From Patescibacteria group bacterium (lineage in GTDB: Bacteria; Patescibacteriota; Gracilibacteria; BD1-5; UBA6164): a DNA stretch of 12,463 nucleotides. The stretch lies in assembly GCA_018623505.1 (NCBI GenBank), contig JAAZVM010000007.1:1-12463 (forward strand), written 5' to 3'. Positions 1-8,040 of the stretch are shown in pieces; position 1 is the stretch's first letter; each line of letters opens with the position of its first letter. The position numbers and the translations under genes were made by a program. The notes under the pieces are model-generated. The model had not been told where the DNA came from and did not search any database. It saw nothing but the letters and a program-made list of their open reading frames with translations.

Positions 1-160
1 AGATGAAAAATGAATAGAAAACATTATATCAGAAATTACTTTTAAATTATATGATAAAAAATCTAAAGAAATAAAATGAAACTATAAAAATAATAGTTTA
101 TATGACTGAATGCTTGATTTTGAAGAAATACCATATATAGAAGTTATTGATATAAAATAA
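1..160 (+). CDS. C-terminal end of an unidentified protein (5' end outside window)
   Basis: Reading in the frame that starts at base 2 gives about 52 codons up to a TAA at 158-160. The frame stays open only if the three in-frame TGA codons are read as glycine. The tail ends in EEIPYIEVIDIK. It is charged, has no membrane segment, and shows no motif that identifies it. The ending is faintly like the last strand of CYTH-type triphosphatase folds (an acidic strand such as YxEIEG), but too little is visible to name it. It is followed at once by a hairpin terminator shared with the convergent gene on the other strand. I am confident it is coding, because its end coincides with the terminator and TGA falls at plausible Gly positions. 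I have no firm idea of its function. Confidence 0.6.
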
Positions 161-184
161 AAAGTAGCAATTAATTGCTACTTT
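161..184. terminator. Bidirectional rho-independent terminator between convergent genes
   Basis: A perfect 10-bp inverted repeat (AAAGTAGCAA, loop TTAA, TTGCTACTTT) lies directly between the TAA of the + strand gene and the TAA of the - strand gene at 188-190. A T-run follows the stem on both strands (CTTTTTATT on +, CTTTTTATTTTA on -), so it should end transcription from both sides. Confidence 0.85.
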
Positions 185-187
185 TTA

Positions 188-3043
188 TTATTCTTCATAT
201 ATCTCTATTTCCACTGTTTCTCTTAAAACATTTTTATTACTAAACTCTAGAGTAAGCTCTACTTTATAAGTTCATTCTTTTTTGTAAAAATGACTTGGGT
301 TTGCATCAGTAGAAGTCTCTCAATCTCAGAACTTCCAGAAGTAAGAAGATATTTGCCCTTCGGATCATTTAGACGAGAAGTCTATAGCTTGATATGTAGG
401 TGCATTTTTCATACTTACTTTTATATTTGCTGATTGATTTTTTGGTTTAAGTATAATAGTTTTTGAGTCAGAATATGTTTTACCATTTTCTCACACAATC
501 GTTAGAGTTATTTCATAGTTTCATTCTTGAGTATATTTATGGCTAGGTACTATAGAATCTCAAACTTCTTTTGTTCCATCACCATAATCCCATATAAACT
601 GAGCTATATTTCAATTATTTATTTTTGATTTAGATCAATCGAATCATAATTCAGTTGGTATATAGTAATTATTTCAAACTATTTTAAAGTCTACAATTGC
701 TTCTTTTTTAATAGCTTCTATAAAAATCTTTTCTTTTAAAGATATTGTATCTGTTGGTATTTTTCTATTTTGAAATATATACTCTACAGTAATAGTATTA
801 TTTCATTCTTTTATAATGTCATACTCCAATACTTTTTCAGATAAGTCTTGGTCTCAGTCAGAATTGTAATCCCAATTTACATCTTTTAATGTGTAAAGTG
901 TATTTTCTGGTTTTACAAATCTAGCATCTATTTTTACTTTTCAAGGAACTCATATGTTGTTTAAAAAGTATTCATTTAGATTTCAGTTATATTCAACATC
1001 TTCAAAATAAGTATCTTCATAGTAAAATCTTAGAGAGTTTGATATATTTACCTTTTGAGGAATATCTATTGTTTTTTCAATAGTTTTTGTATCTCAGTTT
1101 GAGTTTGTAAGTATTACTTTTACTTTATTTTCTCAGTATTTTGTAAATACATGTTTTATTTCACTCGATTTCTCTTGATTAATTATATCTCAATCTTTTG
1201 TATATTCTTTATCTCAAATAAACCATTCAAACTTTTCTACAAATCAGTTACCATTTGTATTTTCTATATCTATCACTTTAAATGAGTATTCTAAGTCATT
1301 TAGAACAGATCTGGTTTCAGAGATAGTTCCGTCAAGTTCAGTTTCATCTTCTCAGTTTATGATAAATACTTTATCTAAGATTTCAGACTCTTTATCGTTT
1401 CTTCTTATATACATACCAAAGATTGTTTCTTCAAAAATAGGTCTGTCTGTATAGTATTTTTCTGAAACAATAATTGGTTCTTCTAGGTTTTCTAGATTAT
1501 ACCATTCTATTTTTCATAATTGTTTTAAATCAGAAGCATCAAAACTTACCGTTTTTCCTCAATTTGAAAGTAATTTTTCTTCTATTTTAACAACATATGA
1601 TATGTTTATAGAAGGTATATCTTCAATTACTTTTTCTAGAGCTTCTCATTGTATATCTGATTCATGGATTGTAAGTTTAACTTCATTGTTACCTTTTGTA
1701 TCAAACTTTTTTATTATAAAGCTTTCAGGTGTTTCAATTATATCTCAGTCAGAAAATTCCCATACAAATTTGTTTATTTTATATCATTTTGATATTTCTT
1801 TATTTGCTAATACTCATAAATCAAACTTTATTTCAACCGGTCAGATTAAATTTGTAGTATCTTCTATAATTGCTCAAGATTTATCAAAACTATCACTTAA
1901 TAGTTTTGAGTTATCAAAGACTTGAACTTCTCAATAGGCTAACTCTTGCCAGTTTGGAAGTGATTTTACTTTTGAATCTATTACCATCCAATAAGATCAA
2001 GTTACAAAAGTAATTATCAATATAAGAGTAGAAATAATTCAAAGTTTTATCTTTTTTTGTTTAAACTCTTTTTTTGTGAATATAAATTTGAATAAAAGTA
2101 TTATAAGTACAATAGTTTCTAATAATAGTAATATAGAAAAAATTATATTGATAATGTTTGATATAAAATTATTTATATCATTTAAGTTTATTCATAATCA
2201 TGCAAAAAATTTAACATCTTCTACTGTTTTTGCATTCATTGCTATAAAACCTATAAAACCTCATCAAATTATAAGTCATACAAATGCGATCGCTCAAAGA
2301 AAACTAGATAATTGAGAAAAAGATACTTTTGCTTTTTGTTTTTTTGCAATTTTCTTTTCTTGTTTTTTGATTTTTAAGAATAATTTTTCTCCAAAACCAG
2401 AAGGAACTGTTTTTGATATTACTTTATAATTATTTGTTCTAATGTTTGTTTCTCATACTCATTCTTGCTCTTTGTCTGTTTCATCCATTTTAAGCTTTGT
2501 TAAGCTTTTAGCTTTTAATAAGATATTTGAGTAAATAGGGTATTTAATGAATTTAGTTTCCATTATTACCTTATTTTTTCTAAACTCAACTTTTATGAAA
2601 TCACTTGTTGGTTCAAAAGTAACAAAGTCATACTCTTTGTCTGCTAGTATGTAGAGAACTAATTCTAGTTTATCAAGATTTACATCATAAATTATTTTAT
2701 TTTCTTTTTCTTCTACTTTTTCCTTTTTTTCATCGTCTGCATTTTTTTCCTCTATATTTTCTACTAACTTTGTATCATTTAATATATCATCGTCAGTTAT
2801 ATCTAACTTTTTTTCTTCAACTAACTCCTCTTTTAATTCTTGAGTTTCCAAATTAGTTTTTTCTTTTTCAACTTTAACTTCTCCTAATTCAGAAAGTATA
2901 TCATCTTTTTTTTCTGATTCTATATTTTCTGTTTTTTGTTTATCATCAACAATAGTAGTTGACTCTTGCTTTTGCTCTTCTTTTTTGGCTTCAATTTCCT
3001 CGTTTTTATCTAAATCTAGGTTTAATTTTGATGGATCAAACAT
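188..3043 (-). CDS. PilB/GspE N2-like domain fused to three membrane segments and PKD repeats
   Basis: With TGA read as Gly this is one uninterrupted 951-aa frame; I checked the codons from residue 195 to the stop and found no TAA or TAG. Residues 1-115 are an acidic, low-complexity E/K/D-rich stretch, probably disordered. Residues ~116-227 resemble the domain that precedes the ATPase core of type IV pilus/type II secretion ATPases: FEP (143-145), KVEFRKNKVI (151-160), the LLKAKSLTKLKMDE stretch (175-188) ending in EQEG (192-195), and VPSGFGEKLFLKI (213-225). No Walker A follows. Hydrophobic segments lie at ~245-268, ~294-319 and ~335-355, with Lys-rich flanks before the first and between the second and third, which predicts N-inside, C-outside. 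The outer part has PKD-type cores: WEFSDGD (428), WYNLEN (514, weak), WFIGDKEY (607), WDYNSDGD (724), WDYGDG (818) and WKFGDG (903), spaced mostly 85-95 residues. The start is the first ATG of the frame, with no Shine-Dalgarno. Likely a surface or adhesion protein anchored by the three helices; function not established. Confidence 0.88.
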
Positions 3044-3120
3044 ATTTTATTTTATTAAATATTATTTTTATTATTTTAACATTTTTTTTATATTTTTTCT
3101 AATTTTTAACATTGACAATT

Positions 3121-3150
3121 AAAAAACTTATCCGAAAGGATAAGCTTTTT
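3121..3150 (-). terminator. Rho-independent terminator of the 51-aa gene
   Basis: On the - strand a CTTATCC/GGATAAG stem closes a TTTC loop; the stem continues through A-T pairs after one mismatch and is followed by a T-run. It overlaps the TAA of the small gene at 3149-3151. It also separates that gene from the downstream 951-aa gene, which must then have its own promoter in 3044-3120. Confidence 0.75.
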
Positions 3151-3304
3151 AATAAATTCCATTAGCTAATGCTGAATTTAACGAGTGAAGATATACAGCA
3201 GATGCTGTTATAAACATAAGCATATATGTAGAAGAATGAAAAGTTGTATTTCTTTTATCCCATTTTTTTATTGCTTTAAATACTTTTTTTATTTTTGTTT
3301 TCAT
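3149..3304 (-). CDS. 51-aa basic, single-pass membrane mini-protein
   Basis: From the ATG at 3302-3304 the frame encodes 51 residues: a strongly basic N-terminal part (MKTKIKKVFKAIKKWDKR, residues 1-18), a short polar turn (NTTFHSS), then an uncharged hydrophobic stretch (residues ~26-47, containing YMLMFITASAVYL) and the end NGIY. This looks like a one-helix membrane protein with its Lys/Arg end inside. No cleavable-signal or enzyme motif is obvious, and I do not recognise a family. A longer version could begin at a GTG further up (3346), but ATG is the simpler choice. No Shine-Dalgarno is seen. A dedicated terminator directly at its stop and its position as an isolated unit between two large genes argue that it is a real gene. 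It needs no UGA-Gly codon. Confidence 0.55.
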   Translation of the reverse strand: MKTKIKKVFKAIKKWDKRNTTFHSSTYMLMFITASAVYLHSLNSALANGIY

Positions 3305-3363
3305 AATATATAAATTATTTTTAACTTTGTAATATAATAATATCACAATAAAAAATAAAAAAC

Positions 3364-3399
3364 AAAAAAATAAGAGTTTTTTTATACTCTTATTTTTTT
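3364..3399 (-). terminator. secA: Rho-independent terminator of secA, overlapping its stop codon
   Basis: A perfect 14-bp inverted repeat (3364-3377 with 3386-3399, core AAGAGT/ACTCTT) encloses an 8-base loop and, on the - strand, ends in a seven-base T-run. The secA TAA (3382-3384) sits in the loop, so the last codons of secA form one arm of the hairpin. Confidence 0.85.
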
Positions 3400-5985
3400 A
3401 ACTTCTTTTTTTTCGTTTGGATTAACGAAAAGAGGATTTTGTTTATTTTCTTTTCACATTTTCAATAATTCTTCTATATCTGATTCATTTATAGTTAAAT
3501 CATCTTCTTTTATGCTTACTTGTTCAACTTCTTGATTTTGTCTTATAGAAAATATAGCTTTTACAACTTTATATTCTATTTCATTTATTAAATCACCAAA
3601 TTTATTAAATGCCTTTTCTTTATAAACAATCAGTGGATTTTTTTGTGCATATCATTCAAAAGCAACTTCTTCTCTAAGTCTACTCATAGAATCTATATGT
3701 CTCATCCATAATTCATCTATTGAAGCAAGTACTATTCTTCTTTCTAAGCTTAAGTATTCTTCTTCTGAAATTGCATCTGCTTTTAGTCTTTCTAATTCCT
3801 CAATAGCAATGTCAGATATATAGTTTTTAAGTTCTTCTTCATTTCTGATAGAGCTTACATCTTCCATTTCTATTTTATCATCTATAGCTTTAATTCATAA
3901 GAATGAATTAACTTTTTTTATAAGTTCACTATTTTTAGTTTCTTCAAAACTATTTTTTATTGTTTCAGATTGTACTAGAGAAGATATTTGATTTATAATC
4001 ATATTTTTAATATCTTCGTGAATATTTTCACTATCTAGTATTTTATTTCTTCTACTATATATTATATTTCTATGTTTGTTTATAACATCATCATATTCTA
4101 GTATGTGTTTTCTTATATCAAAGTTATGTCATTCTACTTGTTTTTGTACTCAAGTTACTTTTTTTGTAAGCATTCAGCTTTGAGAAAGTGATTCGTCATC
4201 AGGAATTGAAGCAAAAACTGGAGAATTAAATATTCAAAATAATTTATCTCAACCAAAAATTCTCATTATATCATCGTTTGGAGATATTAAGAATTGAGTT
4301 ATTCAAGGGTCTCATTGTCTTCAAGCTCTTCATCTTAATTGGTTATCTATTCTTCTAGTTTCATGTTTTTCTGTACCTAAAATTATAAGTCATCATAACT
4401 CCTTCACTCATTCTCATAACTTTATATCTGTACCTCTACCTGCCATATTTGTAGCAATTGTAATAGCTCATTTTTGTCATGCATTTGCTACTATTTCTGC
4501 TTCAAATTCATGATTTTTAGCATTTAGTACATTGTGTTTTATATTTTCTTTTTTTAGTTTTTCACTTAAATACTCTGATTTTTCTACTGAAACAGTACCA
4601 ACTAAAATAGGTTGACCAGTTTCGTGTAATTCTTTTATAAGTTTTACAACATATTCAAATTTTCCTTTTTCATTTTTGAATAATAAATCAGGTCTGTCTT
4701 CACGAGCAATAGGTTTATTAGTTGGTATAACTAATGTATCTAATCAGTATACTTTGTAAAATTCTTCTGCTTCAGTAAGGGCTGTACCTGTCATTCAAGC
4801 TAGCTTCCAATACATTCTAAAATAATTTTGAAAAGTTATGCTTGCTAAAGTTTTCGATTCTTGTTTTACTTCTACTCATTCTTTAGCTTCTATAGCTTGA
4901 TGAAGTCATTCACTATATCTTCTACCAGCTAAAACCCTACCTGTATGTTCATCGATTATTTGTACTTCTCAATTTATAACTAAGTAATCTTTATCTTTAT
5001 TGTAAACAGCCATAGCTTTTAGAGCATTTTCTATATGGTGTATATCGTTATAGTGAGCTGAAACATATATATTGTCTACTCTTAAAAGTTCTTCTACTTT
5101 TTTAATACCATCTTCAGTCAAAGTTGCTGATTTTTGTTTTTCATCAATTTTATAATGAGTTCATTTTTGAAGTTGTTTTATAAGAGCAGAAAACTTCATA
5201 TATTTACTTGTAGGCTCATTGTCCGGCATAGATATTATAAGTGGAGTTCTTGCTTCATCTATAAGTATAGAATCAACCTCATCTATAATAGCAAAAAATA
5301 ATCTACTTTGAGTTTTATCATCTTTTGAAATAACCATATTATCTCTAAGGTAATCAAAACCTAATTCATTATTTGTAGCATAAACTATATCACATTTGTA
5401 AGCTTCTTTCTTTTTTGTTTTGTTTTGACCATTATGTACTACTCAAGTAGTTAATCATAAAGTTTCGTATAAAACTCACATTTCAGCAGAGTCTCTATTT
5501 GCTAGATAATCATTTACAGTAACTATATGAACTGTATTTCAAGTAAGAGCATTTAAATATGCTGGAAGAGTTGCTACTAGAGTTTTTCATTCTCACGTTT
5601 TCATTTCCGAAATATTTCATTCGTGAATAGCTAAACCTCAAATAAGCTGAACATCATATGGAATCATATTCCAAGTTATTGTTCTGCCGTCATTTAATTC
5701 AAAACTTTTATTTGAAATAAGTTTAGCAGCTGTTTTTACTAATGCGAAAGCTTCAAATTTTATCTCATTTAATAATTCTTTTATTTTTATAGAGTCTTCC
5801 CCATTTCTAAAATCTAGTCATTCAAATTTAGATTTAAATTCATTTGTTTTGTTTTTTACATCTTCTAAAGAGTATGATTCTTGATTTTTTTCGAACTCTT
5901 TAATTTTTTCTATCTGTTTACTTATCTCTTTTACCTTTTTTTCACTCGGGTCTCAAAATATTTTTCTTATAAGATCTTCTATCAT
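3382..5985 (-). CDS. secA: SecA, preprotein translocase ATPase
   Basis: SecA is the cytoplasmic motor that pushes unfolded secretory proteins through SecYEG using ATP. The frame is 867 aa, close to the usual ~850-900. The N-terminus [12 protein letters not shown] is typical. Walker A is EMKTGEGKT (Lys134), with both Gly encoded by TGA. The [14 protein letters not shown] motif is at ~235-248. The second helicase half has [11 protein letters not shown] and a [19 protein letters not shown] stretch. The C-terminal helical scaffold has [16 protein letters not shown] and [15 protein letters not shown]. The C-terminal Cys-rich zinc/SecB-binding tail is absent; the protein ends [10 protein letters not shown]. 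The start ATG at 5983-5985 fits the family N-terminus but has no Shine-Dalgarno. It is transcribed divergently from ruvA. There is no frameshift: the apparent breaks are all TGA. Confidence 0.97.
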
Positions 5986-6131
5986 TTTTTTGTATTATTT
6001 ATTTAAAAAAAGTGCAAAAATTATATATAAAAACAGATATAAATCAAAAAACTTTAGAAAAATATATATAAATTTTCATTTTTATAAAAAATATATATAC
6101 TTATTATATACTTAATACTTTAAAAACTATT
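5986..6131. promoter_or_regulatory. Divergent intergenic region with promoters for secA and ruvA
   Basis: This 146-bp gap between the two divergent start codons is almost pure A/T and must hold the promoters of both units. On the + strand a TTATTATATA-like -10 element lies about 20-30 bases before the ruvA ATG. On the - strand AATAATAC lies close to the secA ATG. The base composition produces many TATAAT-like words, so individual boxes cannot be assigned, and no clear TTGACA-type -35 is present. No Shine-Dalgarno precedes either gene. Confidence 0.4.
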
Positions 6132-6722
6132 ATGATTTCTTTTATAAAATGAACAATTCTTGATTTAAGTTTTACTAACGCACTTGTTTTAACTTCTTCA
6201 GGATTGGGATATGATATACTTATAAATGAGCTTACATATTCTAAACTTACATTGGACGAAGAAACTTCATTATATCTTTATCATCATAAGACTGAAAATA
6301 GTGAAAACCTTTTTTGATTTTTAGATTTATCAGAAAAAAAATTATTTTCAGAGCTTATAAAAATTTCGTGAGTCTGATGAAAAGTTGCTATGCAAATATT
6401 ATCTCTATGAAAAGAAAGATTAGTTTTGGCTATATCAAACGAAGATAATAAAACAATAGAATCTATAAAGGGAATTGGTAAAAAAATGGCTGAAAAAATC
6501 ATACTTGAGTTAAAAGATAAGGATTTTGGTATAAGTTTTTCATCAAGTGAAAACTATGTAAAAGCAAATACCATAGACCCAAATTTGCATACTTCTATCA
6601 AATCAACTCTTACAAATATGGGTTATAATCCAAAAGATATAGATAAAGAACTGTCTTCATTACCAGAGGGAATTGATACAGCTTGAGACATTATTCCATA
6701 TATTATTAAATCATTAAGTTAA
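6132..6722 (+). CDS. ruvA: RuvA, Holliday junction DNA-binding protein
   Basis: RuvA binds four-way junctions and loads the RuvB helicase for branch migration. The frame encodes 196 aa (about 200 is usual). The N-terminal OB-fold region starts MISFIKGTILDL and includes GYDILINE. Two helix-hairpin-helix DNA-binding motifs follow: ISGVGGKVAMQIL (Gly80, 82 and 83, all TGA) and IKGIGKKMAEKII (Gly114 and 116, encoded GGA and GGT). A linker leads to the small C-terminal RuvB-contact domain (~150-196), with LTNMGYNPKDIDKEL. The ATG at 6132 fits the family start; no Shine-Dalgarno is visible. It is first in a two-gene unit with rmuC, four bases downstream. ruvB and ruvC are not in this window. Confidence 0.95.
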
Positions 6723-6726
6723 AGTT

Positions 6727-7785
6727 ATGATTGAAAACATATCTCTTGAAATTATTTTGATTTTTATAGTTACATTTCTTTTATTTGTAATATTTATCTT
6801 GTTATCAAAAAAAGAAAAAGGTAGTGATGAAAAAACTTTGAAACTTTTACAAGACCAGATAATAGCTTTAAATAAAAATATAGATTTCAAGCTTTCGGAA
6901 AATAACAAAAACAATGTAAAACAATCCCAAATAAATAGTGATATAAGTAGGGAAAGTTCTAAAAAAATAGAAGAAATAACTCGTAAACTTACGTCTTTAG
7001 AAGAGACAAATAAGCAGATAAAAGATATATGAAAAGGTCTTGAAGGTCTTGAAAGGGTTTTAAAAAGTCCAAAACAAAGAGGTATACTTTGAGAGTATTT
7101 TCTTGAAAATGTACTTAAAAATATACTTCCACCAGAAAATTATAAGCTTCAGTACAGTTTTTCTGATACTACAATAGTTGATTGAGTTATATTTGTAAAA
7201 GATAAAATTATCCCTATTGATTCTAAGTTTTCTTTAGAAAATTATAACAAATTTATAAGTGAGGAAAATCCTGCTCTTAAAGATGTTTATGCAAAAGACT
7301 TTAGAAATGATCTTAAAAAAAGGATAGATGAAACTAGTAAATACATAAAGCCAGAAGAGGGCACTATGGAGTTTGCTTTTATGTTTATTGCTAGTGAGTG
7401 AATTTATTATGACTTACTTATAAATAAAGTATGAAATCCATCTATAGACCTTATAGAATATGCTTTTAAAGAGAAAAGAGTGATAATTGTAAGTCCTACT
7501 AGTTTTTATGCATATCTTCAAACAGTTATGCAATGATTAAGAGCATTACAGATAGAAGAAAAGGCTTTAGAGATAAAAAAACATGTAGAAAAATTGGGTA
7601 AGCACTTACAAAATTATGAAGAAAGTTTAGTGAAATTGGGTAATAGTTTATGAGCAACAGTTAATCATTATAATGTTTGATATAAGAAGTTTAATTTAGT
7701 GGAAAAAGATATACTAAAAATAGAAGATAAAAATAAAGAAACAGATATAAACATAATACAAATAGATAAACCAGATATTAATTAA
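6727..7785 (+). CDS. rmuC: RmuC family protein, predicted recombination-limiting nuclease-like factor
   Basis: The frame encodes 352 aa. Residues ~6-27 form an N-terminal membrane anchor (IILIFIVTFLLFVIFILL), followed by a Lys/Glu/Asn-rich coiled-coil region (~30-100) and the RmuC core (~105-320). Family features include SPKQRGILGEYFLENVL, the strand VDGVIFVKDKIIPIDSKF (PIDSK at 163-167, a PD-(D/E)XK-like core), FMFIASEGIYYDLL, and VIIVSPTSFYAYLQTV. In E. coli RmuC limits recombination at inverted repeats; the biochemical activity is inferred from its nuclease-like fold. The spacing to ruvA (4 bp) implies one mRNA and a shared role in DNA recombination or repair. Its stop codon lies in the left arm of the terminator. 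No Shine-Dalgarno is seen, so translational coupling to ruvA is likely. Confidence 0.93.
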
Positions 7786-7807
7786 AAGCTTTAATAAAGC
7801 TTTTAAT
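7781..7807 (+). terminator. Rho-independent terminator after rmuC
   Basis: A perfect 12-bp inverted repeat (ATTAAAAGCTTT / AAAGCTTTTAAT) with a 3-base loop is followed by TTTTATT. It overlaps the rmuC TAA (7783-7785) and ends the ruvA-rmuC unit. Confidence 0.8.
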
Positions 7808-8040
7808 TTTATTAACTCAATAAAATATTATGTTAAGTAATTGTTCATTGTTGACAAATAGAATATATATCTTTTTGTTTGATGTTAAAATCTTAAAAGT
7901 GTTTATTTTTAGACTAAAAAAAAATCTTTTTAACAATATAAAAAAAATTATTAACAAGCTTGTTCTAAAATTGTTAGCAAAAATTATAAAAATCATTAAA
8001 TTTGCATTCATAAAGATTTTATTTTTTATGGAAAAATGTT
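7808..8040 (+). promoter_or_regulatory. AT-rich leader/promoter region of nrdAB
   Basis: This 233-bp stretch carries no credible gene and should hold the nrdAB promoter. A consensus TTGACA occurs at 7851-7856, but no TATAAT-like element lies at the proper 16-18 bp spacing; several AT-rich candidates follow further down. A perfect 12-bp palindrome (AACAAGCTTGTT, 7953-7964) and scattered TTGTTA/TAACAA words could be an operator. No NrdR-box pair was recognised. Just before the nrdA ATG, ATGGAAAAATGTT offers only a weak GGA as a ribosome site. Confidence 0.4.
7953..7964. repeat. 12-bp perfect palindrome upstream of nrdA
   Basis: AACAAGCTTGTT is fully self-complementary and lies 76 bp before the nrdA start codon. 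It has no T-run and is too short to be a convincing terminator, so a dimeric regulator site is possible. In such AT-rich DNA it may also be chance. Confidence 0.3.

Noticed and set aside
1..160. Assignment of the left-edge fragment to the CYTH (class IV cyclase/triphosphatase) family
   Set aside because: Only the EIPYIEVID tail resembles it and no catalytic ExExK part is in the window.
1602..2315. Short + strand open frames (1602-1925, 2076-2315)
   Set aside because: They lie antisense inside the 951-aa gene and encode low-complexity Ser/Ile/Phe-rich peptides without motifs.
3044..3120. TTGTCA (- strand, 3113-3118) as the -35 of the 951-aa gene
   Set aside because: The nearest TATAAA is about 20 bp away, too far for a normal spacer; composition makes matches cheap.
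3149..3346. Longer 65-aa version of the small gene starting at a GTG
   Set aside because: The internal ATG at 3302-3304 gives a compact protein starting with the basic segment; nothing supports the GTG start.
6284..6914. Short - strand open frames at 6284-6502 and 6714-6914
   Set aside because: They are antisense to ruvA and rmuC, which have full family motifs on the + strand.
7851..7856. TTGACA as the nrdA -35 box
   Set aside because: It is a perfect consensus, but no TATAAT-like element sits 16-18 bp downstream, so I did not call a defined promoter.
8028..8038. Alternative nrdA starts at the ATGs at 8028 and 8036
   Set aside because: Both are out of frame with the NrdA protein.
7808..8040. 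NrdR boxes or a cobalamin riboswitch before nrdA
   Set aside because: No paired NrdR-like 16-mers and no structured, GC-containing riboswitch core are visible; the enzyme is also class I, not B12-dependent.
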